The position numbers were made by a program, and so were the translations under genes. Below the pieces are notes generated by a model, which saw only the letters and a program-made list of their open reading frames with translations, did not search any database and had not been told where the DNA came from. From positions 13,047,494 to 13,111,493 of the forward strand of contig CM036755.1 in the NCBI GenBank assembly GCA_020796225.1: a stretch of 64,000 nt of DNA, in the 5' to 3' direction. Positions 23,784-37,000 of the stretch are shown in pieces (the first letter of the stretch is position 1; every line of letters begins with the position of its first letter). This stretch comes from Arion vulgaris (taxonomy: Eukaryota > Mollusca > Gastropoda > Stylommatophora > Arionidae).

Positions 23784-24815
23784 CACTTTCGCTGCCACCG
23801 ACGAGAAAAGTCGTTATTGGTTACTAAACTGACATCATTGCACTCCAGGCAGACACATAGGTGCTCAGTCTCCCCAACAGATATCGAAGAGTATGCATAC
23901 TGATGGTTCCTGTGGCTCGCTGATTAAACACAACACTCTCACTCTGCCTCTGAGGCATCCAGTTCGACTTGAACAACGGGTAACTCCAAACTGCTTAAAT
24001 CGCTTGATCGATTCAACATCGATTTTAGTGTCCTCATCCAACAGAGAGTCGCGAAGAGACCGAAGAATATCCCCTTATCCATCTTCAACTCCCCAACAAT
24101 TGATGCTGTTGATGACAAAAGTCGGCGAAGTACCAACTCCCTTTTGCTGCTGCCGACGACTTTTGTCGGCGGGCATGTGCCGTCGACGATGTCTTTTTTA
24201 AATGGGGAGTATCGCTTGCCGAAAACGGGGTCCTGTGACGTACTACTTCCGTATTGTTCTGACCAGCTCTCCAAAATGGCGGATCTAACACACACGCGGT
24301 AAACGTCGGTAAAAGTCCGATTTTTCGCAATTTTTTCTCGATTTTTCGTAAGTAAACAAAAATTTTCAAAATGGACGACGTAGCTGATGAATAGTGATGT
24401 CCAAAATGAGTATTTTTGGACTTTTTAGCCAGTGATAGTGTTAAAACGAACTCTGAATGTGATTTGAATTTGAACTGTGATTCACGTGACGATGTTTATA
24501 GATCGATAGCAGACATTCCCAGGGTACAGGAGTAGATGACGGACACCCAATTCAAAAACGACGGCATATCATACTGTGGATAGGTATGAGGATATCAGTT
24601 ACTACAATAGCTTGTGGATTATAAAGAATAGATTCCACATATAGACAGGTTAGTAGCTCATTAATATATGAACACTATTTCATAGTTTAAAAGTCCTAAG
24701 TTTATTAGTTTATTTTTTAGGATATTTTGAAATTGTCACTCTGAAAACTGATCATGCCAAAAAATATCGTGGCAGTGGGCCAGACTTTGTTGAAAAATGG
24801 CTGGCAGCGAAAGTG
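23784..24815. mobile_element. piggyBac-like element, non-autonomous, TTAA-flanked
   Basis: Perfect 14-bp terminal inverted repeats (cactttcgctgcca at 23784-23797; tggcagcgaaagtg at 24802-24815) are flanked on both sides by TTAA (23780-23783 and 24816-24819), the piggyBac target. Internal palindromes (cgacgacttttgtcggcg) lie next to the ends. A short MDDVAD start at 24371 is followed at once by a stop, so no transposase remains. The left part is interrupted by a LINE RNase H fragment at about 23815-24118. It is inserted in the LINE tail at 23126-23779/24820-24890. Confidence 0.88.
23815..24118 (-). mobile_element. LINE RNase H-region fragment inside the piggyBac element
   Basis: Minus-strand sequence matches the plus-strand LINE at 26480-27020: TASIVGELKMDKG, then KIDVESI/RFKQFGVT-like residues and a shared tail over gtaaccaataac. 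Together the two copies form a ~300-bp inverted repeat separated by 2.6 kb. Confidence 0.75.
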
Positions 24816-24895
24816 TTAAAGAGAGACGCCTAAAGGCAAGAGGCAAATGCAAACTTAGAAGTTGTCACAGTAAAACAGTGTCCATGAAATACAAT
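24816..24895 (+). mobile_element. LINE 3' end, continuation after the piggyBac insertion
   Basis: Translation KERRLKARGKCKLRSCHSKT continues the LINE C-terminus broken at 23779. Removing the TTAA-bounded insert joins the two halves in a plausible LINE tail. Confidence 0.65.
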
Positions 24896-24948
24896 ATATA
24901 ATATAGCAAAAACATTCTTTGTGAACAACGTTTATTGTGTTTTTTTAT

Positions 24949-25513
24949 TTAAGGAGAAGAAAATAATATAAATACAATCATTGTTGAAGTAACGGTAAAC
25001 GCCAGGAAGGTCCAAAATAATAATGTATCCACAGCACTTCCAACATCCACCCACGTGATTAGTGTCAATTCATCTGGATATGTTTCAACTTTCCGCTCAA
25101 ACCGCGTTGATTGTTTAGTCCTGGAGAGTTGTTCATTGAACTGGGTATCATCTATCTTAGATTATTGTGTTCCGTTCTTCACTTGGCAAGTTCTGATGTA
25201 GCTATCTTCAGAAAATAACTGAATAGCTTCGTTCACGTAACCAGAAGGATTATCTCTGTTGAATTCACAACCTGACCATAATATTTTGCCCTCTGTGTAA
25301 TCTTGGGCAGTACCTCCTGGAATACTATGCTGCCCCACGCGGTTTGCTTTCCGAAAGCTTTGAACTCGATTATGGAATCCGTCTTTCTGCAACTGTCGTC
25401 GAATCTGTCGAAGTTTACAGCGTACAAGCCATTTGAGAAAGTTGGGAACTGGTTTGTCTGCCTTCTGGTGTATCATGTTCATAACGATTCCAGAACTTAG
25501 CACAGACATTGTA
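24949..25513 (-). CDS. Nicotinic-type Cys-loop receptor, last exon, with in-frame stop
   Basis: Read on minus from an acceptor (ctctcccttag, AG at 25515-25514) the exon encodes MSVLSSGIVMNMIHQKADKP then VPNFLKWLVRCKLRQIRR, the end of TM3 and start of the cytoplasmic loop of a pentameric ligand-gated channel. A basic loop follows. At 25164-25162 an in-frame TAA occurs after VKNGTQ. The same frame stays open for 70 more codons, giving ELTLITWVDVGSAVDTLLFW then TFLAFTVTSTMIVFILFSSP and a TAA at 24951-24949: a convincing TM4 and natural C-terminus. So one nonsense codon separates the loop from TM4. The upstream exons should lie at higher coordinates on minus but I found none in the window. It could be a pseudogene exon, an error, or a truncated isoform. 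AATAAA overlaps the natural stop region. Confidence 0.72.
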
Positions 25514-25546
25514 CTAAGGGAGAGTAGTGTTGTCAGATATACAGTT

Positions 25547-26470
25547 AAAGAGAAGAGAAGTTAGTTAACATTAGAACAACTTATATCAATGAAGAGAAGA
25601 GAAGTTAGTTAACATTAGAACAACTTATATCAATGAAGAGAAGAGAAGTTAGTTAACATTAGAACAACTTATATCAATGAAGAGAAGAGAAGTTAGTTAA
25701 CATTAGAACAACTTATATCAATGAAGAGAAGAGAAGTTAGTTAACATTAGAACAACTTATATCAATGAAGAGAAGAGAAGTTAGTTAACATTAGAACAAC
25801 TTATATCAATGAAGAGAAGAGAAGTTAGTTAACATTAGAACAACTTATATCAATGAAGAGAAGAGAAGTTAGTAAACATTAGAACAACTTATATCAATGA
25901 AGAGACGAGAAGTTAGTAAACATTAGAACAACTTATATCAATGAAGAGACGAGAAGTTAGTTAACATTAGAACAACTTATATCAATGAAGAGAAGAGAAG
26001 TTAGTTAACATTAGAACAACTTATATCAATGAAGAGAAGAGAAGTTAGTTAACATTAGAACAACTTATATCAATGAAGAGAAGAGAAGTTAGTTAACATT
26101 AGAACAACTTATATCAATGAAGAGAAGAGAAGTTAGTTAACATTAGAACAACTTATATCAATGAAGAGACGAGAAGTTAGTTAACATTAGAACAACTTAT
26201 ATCAATGAAGAGAAGAGAAGTTAGTTAACATTAGAACAACTTATATCAATGAAGAGAAGAGAAGTTAGTTAACATTAGAACAACTTATATCAATGAAGAG
26301 AAGAGAAGTTAGTTAACATTAGAACAACTTATATCAATGAAGAGAAGAGAAGTTAGTTAACATTAGAACAACTTATATCAATGAAGAGAAGAGAAGTTAG
26401 TTAACATTAGAACAACTTATATCAATGAAGAGACGAGAAGTTAGTTAACATTAGAACAACTTATATCAAT
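25547..26470. repeat. Minisatellite, 44-bp unit, ~21 copies, upstream of the receptor exon
   Basis: Unit gaagagaagagaagttagtt then aacattagaacaacttatat and caat. On the minus strand each unit reads gttaactaacttctcttctc, that is, a branch-point-like CTAAC followed by a polypyrimidine tract. The array ends about 30 bp from the acceptor of the receptor exon at 25513. Copies differ only by aag/acg and tta/taa changes. Confidence 0.95.
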
Positions 26471-26479
26471 GAAATTAGC

Positions 26480-27020
26480 AAGACATGTGATCAGTTTTGT
26501 GAACTATATTTCTAGTATGAGGATGGAGGTTGAGGCCGTTACTGCTGCCCTCCATTTGATTTCTGGGACTTCATTTACGAGCTTGTTGATCGACTCTCAG
26601 TCGATGCTTCAAGATCAGAAGGGCAGGTTTCAGTATGAGTGGATGTCTCTATGAAGTTTCTAACTTCAGCGGCTTACGTGGATATACTGTCCTGGGCATG
26701 CGGTGTTTCAGAATGAGAGAGCGACAGGCTTGCATCAACAGCATCGATTGTTGGGGAGTTGAAGATGGATAAGGGATATTCTTCGTCTCTTGAGACTCTC
26801 TGTTGATGAGACACTAAATCGATGTTGAATCGATCAAGCATTTAAGCAGTTTGGAGTTACCGTTGTTCAAGTCGAACTGGATGCCTGAGAGGCAGAGTGA
26901 GAGTGTGTTTAATCAGCGAGCCACAGGAACCATCAGTATGCATACTCTCGATATATGTTGGGGAGACTGAGCACCTATGGTTTGCCCGGATGCAATGACG
27001 TCAGTTTAGTAACCAATAAC
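26480..27020 (+). mobile_element. LINE fragment with RNase H-domain remnant
   Basis: Plus-strand pieces SSMRMEVEAVTAALHLIS, then SLLIDSQSMLQ (the E and D blocks of RNase HI), then ENERATGLHQQ-like and VVQVELDA sequence in broken frames. Its 3' portion is the inverted partner of 23815-24118. Confidence 0.7.
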
Positions 27021-27024
27021 CAAT

Positions 27025-27510
27025 AACTCATTTAAAATGCCTTACGAGAAAACATGACAGATGGTTTCCGTTGGGACACTTCACATATTTAGCAATGCAA
27101 CCTTCATTCATCAAAGCAAGATCATGTTGCAAACTTCAGATGTACTTTTGAAGAAAGAACAGAACTAAAAATATATTTCTCTTCCGTTCAATATGTCTTA
27201 CTTACTGCCGCCAATAGAGCATGAGACAGTAAATCCTTGATAATTGGAAAATGTCTAATTTTTGTAGCTGTGATAAATGCTAACGAGAGACAACAAAAGT
27301 TTTATTTGATTGACCTTGTTGCTATTTATCAGTCTCTGAACAAATCAGAACAGGGAATTTGTCAAGGAACGAAATAAACTGTCAAATTACAAATGCTATC
27401 ATTATGCAAAATAATATTTGTAATGTTTTGTTGGCTTTTCTCAATCCTTTAATCTTGCATTTGTGTTTTTAATTGATGTCCATTGAGTTGTGGTATTAGT
27501 GTGTTTTATA
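27025..27510. other. Intergenic sequence, no feature recognised
   Basis: AT-rich, no repeats or domains seen. Confidence 0.4.
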
Positions 27511-27516
27511 AACTAT

Positions 27517-27780
27517 GCTTGACAAAGATATTTTGTAAACGATGCTTGACAAAGATATTTTGTAAACGATGCTTGACAAAGACATTTTGTATACGATGCT
27601 TGACAAAGACATTTTGTATACGATGCTTGACAAAGACATTTTGTATACGATGCTTGACAAAGACATTTTGTATACGATGCCTGACAAAGACATTTTGTAT
27701 ACGATGCTTGACAAAGACATTTTGTATACGATGCTTGACAAAGACATTTTGTATACGATGCCTGACAAAGACATTTTGGT
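27517..27780. repeat. Minisatellite, 27-bp unit, ~10 copies
   Basis: Unit cgatgcttgacaaagacatt then ttgtata. Nine codons long, so frames such as CLTKTFCIR stay open on both strands. Confidence 0.95.
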
Positions 27781-27857
27781 CAAAACATAGATTTAGCATG
27801 TTAAAGTACTTTACAAACCTATCCTACTTTACATATTGGCATTCCGCCGCCAGATAT

Positions 27858-28038
27858 TAAGTGCCTCGCTGCTCGTTCCAAAGATACTCGGCTCGCTCAC
27901 TTGTTACTGGATATTTTCTAGAGATCCTGATCTTAGTGTAGACGAGATAAAGTTCCAAGTCTTATCGGAGACGGACGATAAAACATAGGTCTCATGTTCA
28001 ATTTGATCACGTAAAAGAACCCTTGAGAATTCAATATC
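27858..28038 (+). mobile_element. SINE-C, 5' half (left flank of the giant array)
   Basis: Matches SINE-C at 43067-43495 from just after box A: gctcgttccaaagatactcg, gatcctgatcttagtgtaga, gagacggacgataaaacata, ttgatcacgtaaaagaaccc. The match passes without a break into the first unit of the 29-bp array. The 3' half of the same SINE resumes at 41670. Confidence 0.82.
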
Positions 28039-31000
28039 GGGAAGAGCAGGATGAAAAGATACTGGACAGGAAGAGCAGGATGAAAAGATACTAGACGGGA
28101 AGAGCAGGATGAAAAGATACTGGACGGAAGAGCAGGATGAAAAGATACTAGACAGGAAGAGCAGGATGAAAAGATACTAGACGGGAGAGCAGGATGAAAA
28201 GATACTGGACGGGAAGAGCAGGATGAAAAGATACTGGACAGGAAGAGCAGGATGAAAAGATACTAGACGGAAAGAGCAGGATGAAAAGATACTAGACGGA
28301 AGAGCAGGATGAAAAGATACTAGACAGGAAGAGCAGGATGAAAAGATACTAGACGGAAGAGCAGGATGAAAAGATACTAGACGGGAAGAGCAGGAGGAAA
28401 AGATACTAGACGGGAAGAGCAGGATGAAAAGATACTAGACAGGAAGAGCAGGATGAAAAGATACTGGACAGGAAGAGCAGGATGAAAAGATACTAGACGG
28501 GAAGAGCAGGATGAAAAGATACTAGACAGGAAGAGCAGGATGAAAAGATACTAGACAGGAAGAGCAGGATGAAAAGATACTAGACAGGAAGAGCAGGATG
28601 AAAAGATACTAGACGGGAAGAGCAGGATGAAAAGATACTAGACAGGACGAGCAGAATGAAAAGATACTAGACAGGAAGAACAGGATGAAAAGATACTAGA
28701 CAGGAAGAGCAGGATGAAAAGATACTAGACAGGAAGAGCAGGATGAAAAGATACTAGACAGGAAGAGCAGGATGAAAAGATACTAGACGGGAGAGCAGGA
28801 TGAAAAGATACTGGACGGGAAGAGCAGGATGAAAAGATACTAGACAGGAAGAGCAGGATGAAAAGATACTAGACGGGAAGAGCAGGATGAAAAGATACTA
28901 GACAGGAAGAGCAGGATGAAAAGATACTAGACGGGAGAGCAGGATGAAAAGATACTGGACGGGAAGAGCAGGATGAAAAGATACTAGACAGGAAGAGCAG
29001 GATGAAAAGATACTAGACGGGAAGAGCAGGAGGAAAAGATACTAGACGGGAAGAGCAGGATGAAAAGATACTAGACAGGAAGAGCAGGATGAAAAGATAC
29101 TAGACGGGAAGAGCAGGATGAAAAGATACTAGACGAGGAAGAGCAGGATGAAAAGATACTAGACAGGAAGAGCAGGATGAAAAGATACTAGACAGGAAGA
29201 GCAGGATGAAAAGATACTAGACGGGAAGAGCAGGATGAAAGATACTAGACGGGAAGAGCAGGATGAAAAGATACTAGACGGAAGAGCAGGATGAAAAGAT
29301 ACTGGACAGGAAGAGCAGGATGAAAAGATACTAGACGGAAAGAGCAGGATGAAAAGATACTAGACAGGAAGAGCAGGATGAAAAGATACTAGACAGGAAG
29401 AGCAGGATGAAAAGATACTAGACAGGAAGAGCAGGATGAAAAGATACTAGACGGGAAGAGCAGGAGGAAAAGATACTAGACGGAAAGAGCAGGATGAAAA
29501 GATACTAGACAGGAAGAGCAGGATGAAAAGATACTGGACAGGAAGAGCAGGATGAAAGATACTAGACAGGAAGAGCAGGATGAAAAGATACTAGACGGAA
29601 GAGCAGGATGAAAAGATACTAGACAGGAAGAGCAGGATGAAAAGATACTAGACAGGAAGAGCAGGATGAAAAGATACTAGACGGGAAGAGCAGGATGAAA
29701 AGATACTAGACAGGGACGAGCAGAATGAAAAGATACTAGACAGGAAGAACAGGATGAAAAGATACTAGACAGGAAGAGCAGGATGAAAAGATACTAGACA
29801 GGAAGAGCAGGATGAAAAGATACTAGACGGAAGAGCAGGATGAAAAGATACTAGACGGGAAGAGCAGGATGAAAAGATACTGGACAGGAAGAGCAGGATG
29901 AAAAGATACTAGACAGGAAGAGCAGGATGAAAAGATACTAGACAGGAAGAGCAGGATGAAAAGATACTAGACAGGAAGAGCAGGATGAAAAGATACTAGA
30001 CGGGAGAGCAGGATGAAAAGATACTGGACGGGAAGAGCAGGATGAAAAGATACTAGACAGGAAGAGCAGGATGAAAAGATACTAGACGGGAAGAGCAGGA
30101 GGAAAAGATACTAGACGGGAAGAGCAGGATGAAAAGATACTAGACGGAAGAGCAGGATGAAAAGATACTAGACAGGAAGAGCAGGATGAAAAGATACTAG
30201 ACAGGAAGAGCAGGATGAAAAGATACTAGACAGGAAGAGCAGGATGAAAAGATACTAGACGGGAAGAGCAGGATAAAAAGATACTAGACGGGAAGAGCAG
30301 GATGAAAAGATACTAGACAGGAAGAGCAGGATGAAAAGATACTAGACGGGACGAGCAGAATGAAAAGATACTAGACGGGAAGAACAGGATGAAAAGATAC
30401 TAGACGGGAAGAGCAGGATGAAAAGATACTAGACGGAAGAGCAGGATGAAAAGATACTAGACAGGAAGAGCAGGATGAAAAGATACTAGACGGGAAGAGC
30501 AGGATGAAAAGATACTGGACAGGAAGAGCAGGATGAAAAGATACTAGACGGAAGAGCAGGATGAAAAGATACTAGACAGGAAGAGCAGGATGAAAAGATA
30601 CTAGACAGGAAGAGCAGGATGAAAAGATACTAGACGGGAAGAGCAGGATGAAAAGATACTGGACAGGAAGAGCAGGATGAAAAGATACTAGACAGGAAGA
30701 GCAGGATGAAAAGATACTAGACAGGAAGAGCAGGATGAAAAGATACTAGACGGGAAGAGCAGGATGAAAAGATACTGGACGGAAGAGCAGGATGAAAAGA
30801 TACTAGACGGAAGAGCAGGATGAAAAGATACTAGACGGGAGAGCAGGATGAAAAGATACTGGACGGGAAGAGCAGGATGAAAAGATACTAGACAGGAAGA
30901 GCAGGATGAAAAGATACTAGACGGGAAGAGCAGGATGAAAAGATACTGGACGAAAAGCAGGATGAAAAGATACTAGACGGAAGAGCAGGATGAAAAGATA

Positions 31001-34000
31001 CTTGACGGAAAGAGCAGGATGAAAAGATACTGGAACGGAAGAGCAGGATGAAAAGATACTAGACAGGAAGAGCAGGATGAAAAGATACTAGACGGGAGAG
31101 CAGGATGAAAAGATACTAGACGGGAAGAGCACGATGAAAAGATACTAGACAGGAAGAGCAGGATGAAAAGATACTGGACAGGAAGAGCAGGATGAAAAGA
31201 TACTAGACAGGAAGAGCAGGATGAAAAGATACTAGACAGGAAGAGCAGGATGAAAAGATACTAGACGGAAGAGCAGGATGAAAAGATACTAGACGGAAAG
31301 AGCACGATGAAAAGATACTAGACGGAAAGAGCACGATGAAAAGATACTAGACGGAAAGAGCAGGATGAAAAGATACTAGACGGAAAGAGCACGATGAAAA
31401 GATACTAGACGGAAAGAGCAGGATGAAAAGATACTAGACGGAAAGAGCAGGATGAAAAGATACTGGACAGGAAGAGCAGGATGAAAAGATACTGGACGGG
31501 AGAGCAGGATGAAAAGATACTGGACAGGAAGAGCAGGATGAAAAGATACTGGACGGAAGAGCAGGATGAAAAGATACTAGACGGAAGAGCAGGATGAAAA
31601 GATACTAGACGGAAGAGCAGGATGAAAAGATACTAGACGGAAGAGCAGGATGAAAAGATACTAGACGGAAAGAGCAGGATGAAAAGATACTAGACAGGAA
31701 GAGCAGGATGAAAAGATACTAGACGGGAGAGCAGGATGAAAAGATACTGGACGGGAAGAGCAGGATGAAAAGATACTGGACAGGAAGAGCAGGATGAAAA
31801 GATACTAGACGGGAAGAGCAGGATGAAAAAGATACTAGACAGGAACAGCAGGATGAAAAGATACTAGACAGGAAGAGCAGGATGAAAAGATACTGGACGG
31901 AAAGAGCAGGATGAAAAGATACTAGACAGGAAGAGCAGGATGAAAAGATACTTGACGGAAAGAGCAGGATGAAAAGATACTGGACAGGAAGAGCAGGATG
32001 AAAAGATACTAGACAGGAAGAGCAGGATGAAAAGATACTAGACGGAAGAGCAGGATGAAAAGATACTAGACAGGAAGAGCAGGATGAAAAGATACTAGAC
32101 GGGAAGAGCAGGATGAAAAGATACTGGACAGGAAGAGCAGGATGAAAAGATACTAGACAGGAAGAGCAGGATGAAAAGATACTAGACGGGAAGAGCAGGA
32201 TGAAAAGATACTAGACAGGAAGAGCAGGATGAAAAGATACTAGACGGAAAGAGCACGATGAAAAGATACTAGACGCGAAGAGCACGATGAAAAGATACTA
32301 GACGGAAAGAGCAGGATGAAAAGATACTAGACGGAAAGCAGATGAAAAGATACTAGACGGAAAGAGCAGGATGAAAATATACTAGACGGGAAGAGCAGGA
32401 TGAAAAGATACTGGACGGAAGAGCAGGATGAAAAGATACTAGACAGGAAGAGCAGGATGAAAAGATACTAGACAGGAAGAGCAGGATGAAAAGATACTAG
32501 ACGGGAAGAGCAGGATGAAAAGATACTAGACGAGGAAGAGCAGGATGAAAAGATACTAGACAGGAAGAGCAGGATGAAAAGATACTGGACAGGAAGAGCA
32601 GGATGAAAAGATACTAGACGGAAGAGCAGGATGAAAAGATACTAGACGGGAAGAGCAGGATGAAAAGATACTAGACAGGAAGAGCAGGATGAAAAGATAC
32701 TAGACGGAAAGAGCACGATGAAAAGATACTAGACGGAAAGAGCACGATGAAAAGATACTAGACGGAAAGAGCAGGATGAAAAGATACTAGACAGGGAAGA
32801 GCACGATGAAAAGATACTAGACGGAAAGAGCAGGATGAAAAGATACTAGACGGAAGAGCAGGATGAAAAGATACTAGACGGGAGAGCAGGATGAAAAGAT
32901 ACTGGACGGGAAGAGCAGGATGAAAAGATACTGGACGGAAGAGCAGGATGAAAAGATACTAGAACAGGAGGAGCAGGATGAAAAGATACTAGACAGGAAG
33001 AGCAGGATGAAAAGATACTAGACGGGAAGAGCAGGATGAAAAGATACTGGACGGAAAGAGCAGGATGAAAAGATACTAGACGGAAAGAGCAGGATGAAAA
33101 GATACTGGACGGAAAGAGCAGGATGAAAGATACTGGACAGGAAGAGCAGGATGAAAAGATACTGGACAGGAAGAGCAGGATGAAAAGATACTAGACAGGA
33201 AGAGCAGGATGAAAAGATACTAGACGGAAGAGCAGGATGAAAAGATACTAGACGGGAAGAGCAGGATGAAAAGATACTGGACGGAAAGAGCAGGATGAAA
33301 AGATACTAGACGGGAAGAGCAGGATGAAAGATACTTGACGGAAAGAGCAGGATGAAAAGATACTAGACAGGAACAGCAGGATGAAAAGATACTAGACAGG
33401 AAGAGCAGGATGAAAAGATACTAGACAGGAAGAGCAGGATGAAAAGATACTAGACGGGAAGAGCAGGATGAAAAGATACTGGACAGGAAGAGCAGGATGA
33501 AAAGATACTGGACGGGAAGAGCAGGATGAAAAGATACTGGATGGGAAGAGCAGGATGAAAAGATACTGGACAGGAAGAGCAGGATGAAAAGATACTGGAC
33601 GGGAAGAGCAGGATGAAAAAGATACTAGACAGGAAGAGCAGGATGAAAAGATACTAGACAGGAAGAGCAGGATGAAAAGATACTAGACGGGAGAGCAGGA
33701 TGAAAAGATACTGGACGGAAAAGATAGGATGAAAAGATACTGGACGGAAAGAGCAGGATGAAAAGATACTAGACAGGAAGAAAGGATGAAAAGATACTGG
33801 ATGGGAAGAGCAGGATGAAAAGATACTAGACGGGAAGAGCAGGATGAAAAGATACTGGACAGGAAGAGCAGGATGAAAAGATACTAGACAGGAAGAGCAG
33901 GATGAAAAGATACTAGACAGGAAGAGCAGGATGAAAAGATACTAGACGGGAGAGCAGGATGAAAAGATACTGGACGGGAAGAGCAGGATGAAAAGATACT

Positions 34001-37000
34001 AGACAGGAAGAGCAGGATGAAAAGATACTAGACGGGAAGAGCAGGATGAAAAGATACTGGACAGGAAGAGCAGGATGAAAGATACTAGACGGGAAGAGCA
34101 GGATGAAAAGATACTAGACAGGAAGAGCAGGATGAAAAGATACTAGACGGGAAGAGCAGGATGAAAAGATACTGGACAGGAAGAGCAGGATGAAAAGATA
34201 CTGGACAGGAAGAGCAGGATGAAAAGATACTGGACAGGAAGAGCAGGATGAAAAGATACTGGACAGGAAGAGCAGGATGAAAAGATACTAGACGGAAGAG
34301 CAGGATGAAAAGATACTAGACGGAAGAGCAGGATGAAAAGATACTAGACGGGAAGAGCAGGATGAAAGATACTGGACGGGAAGAGCAGGATGAAAAGATA
34401 CTAGACAGGAAGAGCAGGATGAAAAGATACTTGACGGAAAGAGCAGGATGAAAAGATACTGGACAGGAAGAGCAGGATGAAAAGATACTAGACGGAAGAG
34501 CAGGATGAAAAGATACTAGACGGGAAGAGCAGGATGAAAAGATACTAGACAGGAAGAGCAGGATGAAAAGATACTAGACGGGAAGAGCAGGATGAAAAGA
34601 TACTGGACAGGAAGAGCAGGATGAAAAGATACTAGACAGGAAGAGCAGGATGAAAAGATACTAGACAGGAAGAGCAGGATGAAAAGATACTAGACGGAAG
34701 AGCAGGATGAAAAGATACTAGACGGGAAGAGCACGATGAAAAGATACTAGACAGGAAGAGCACGATGAAAAGATACTAGACGGAAAGAGCAGGATGAAAA
34801 GATACTAGACAGGAAGAGCAGGATGAAAAGATACTAGACGGAAAGAGCAGGATGAAAAGATACTAGACGGAAGAGCAGGATGAAAAGATACTAGACGGGA
34901 GAGCAGGATGAAAAGATACTGGACGGGAAGAGCAGGATGAAAAGATACTGGACAGGAAGAGCAGGATGAAAAGATACTGGACAGGAAGAGCAGGATGAAA
35001 AGATACTAGACAGGAAGAGCAGGATGAAAAGATACTAGACAGGAAGAGCAGGATGAAAAGATACTAGACAGGAAGAGCAGGATGAAAAGATACTAGACGG
35101 AAAGAGCAGGATGAAAAGATACTAGACAGGAAGAGCAGGATGAAAAGATACTAGACGGGAAGAGCAGGATGAAAAGATACTGGACAGGAAGAGCAGGATG
35201 AAAAGATACTGGACGGAAGAGCAGGATGAAAAGATACTAGACAGGAAGAGCAGGATGAAAAGATACTAGACGGGAACAGCAGGATGAAAAGATACTAGAC
35301 GGGAAGAGCAGGATGAAAGATACTGGACGGGAAGAGCAGGATGAAAAGATACTAGACAGGAAGAGCAGGATGAAAAGATACTTGACGGAAAGAGCAGGAT
35401 GAAAAGATACTGGACAGGAAGAGCAGGATGAAAAGATACTAGACAGGAAGAGCAGGATGAAAAGATACTAGACAGGAAGAGCAGGATGAAAAGATACTAG
35501 ACAGGAAGAGCAGGATGAAAAGATACTAGACGGGAAGAGCAGGATGAAAGATACTGGACGGAAGAGCAGAATGAAAAGATACTAGACAGGAAGAGCAGGA
35601 TGAAAAGATACTAGACAGGAAAGCAGGATGAAAAGATACTAGACGGAAAGAGCACGATGAAAAGATACTAGACGGAAAGAGCACGATGAAAAGATACTAG
35701 ACGGAAAGAGCACGATGAAAAGATACTAGACGGAAAGAGCAGGATGAAAAGATACTAGACAGGAAGAGCAGGATGAAAAGATACTAGACGGGAAGAGCAG
35801 GATGAAAATATACTAGACGGGAAGAGCAGGATGAAAAGATACTGGACAGGAAGAGCAGGATGAAAAGATACTGGACAGGAAGAGCAGGATGAAAAGATAC
35901 TGGACAGGAAGAGCAGGATGAAAAGATACTAGACAGGAAGAGCAGGATGAAAAGATACTAGACGGAAGAGCAGGATGAAAAGATACTAGACGGGAAGAGC
36001 AGGATGAAAAGATACTGGACAGGAAGAGCAGGATGAAAAGATACTAGACAGGAAGAGCAGGATGAAAAGATACTAGACGGGAAGAGCAGGATGAAAATAT
36101 ACTAGACGGAAGAGACGATGAAAAGATACTAGACGGAAAGAGCAGATGAAAAGATACTAGACGGGAAGAGCACGATGAAAAGATACTAGACGGAAAGAGC
36201 AGGTTGAAAGATACTAGACAGGAAGAGCACGATGAAAAGATACTAGACGGAAAGAGCAGGATGAAAAGATACTAGACAGGAAGAGCAGGATGAAAAGATA
36301 CTAGACGGGAAGAGCAGGATGAAAAGATACTGGACAGGAAGAGCAGGATGAAAAGATACTGGACAGGAAGAGCAGGATGAAAAGATACTAGACGGAAGAG
36401 CAGGATGAAAAGATACTAGACGGGAAGAGCAGGATGAAAAGATACTAGACGGAAGAGCAGGATGAAAAGATACTGGACGGAAAGAGCAGGATGAAAAGAT
36501 ACTAGACGGAAAGAGCAGGATGAAAAGATACTGGACAGGAAGAGCAGGATGAAAAGATACTGGACAGGAAGAGCAGGATGAAAAGATACTGGACGGGAAG
36601 AGCAGGATGAAAAAGATACTAGACAGGAAGAGCAGGATGAAAAGATACTAGACGGAAGAGCAGGATGAAAAGATACTAGACGGGAAGAGCAGGATGAAAA
36701 GATACTGGACGGAAAGAGCAGGATGAAAAGATACTAGACAGGAAGAGCAGGATGAAAAGATACTAGACGGGAAGAGCAGGATGAAAAGATACTAGACAGG
36801 AAGAGCAGGATGAAAAGATACTAGACGGAAGAGCAGGATGAAAAGATACTAGACAGGAAGAGCAGGATGAAAAGATACTAGACGGGAGAGCAGGATGAAA
36901 AGATACTGGACGGGAAGAGCAGGATGAAAAGATACTGGACAGGAAGAGCAGGATGAAAAGATACTGGATGGGAAGAGCAGGATGAAAAGATACTGGACAG

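Noticed and set aside
25303..25500. Plus-strand frame over the receptor exon
   Set aside because: Shadow of the minus-strand Cys-loop receptor exon, which has TM3/TM4 features and splice sites.
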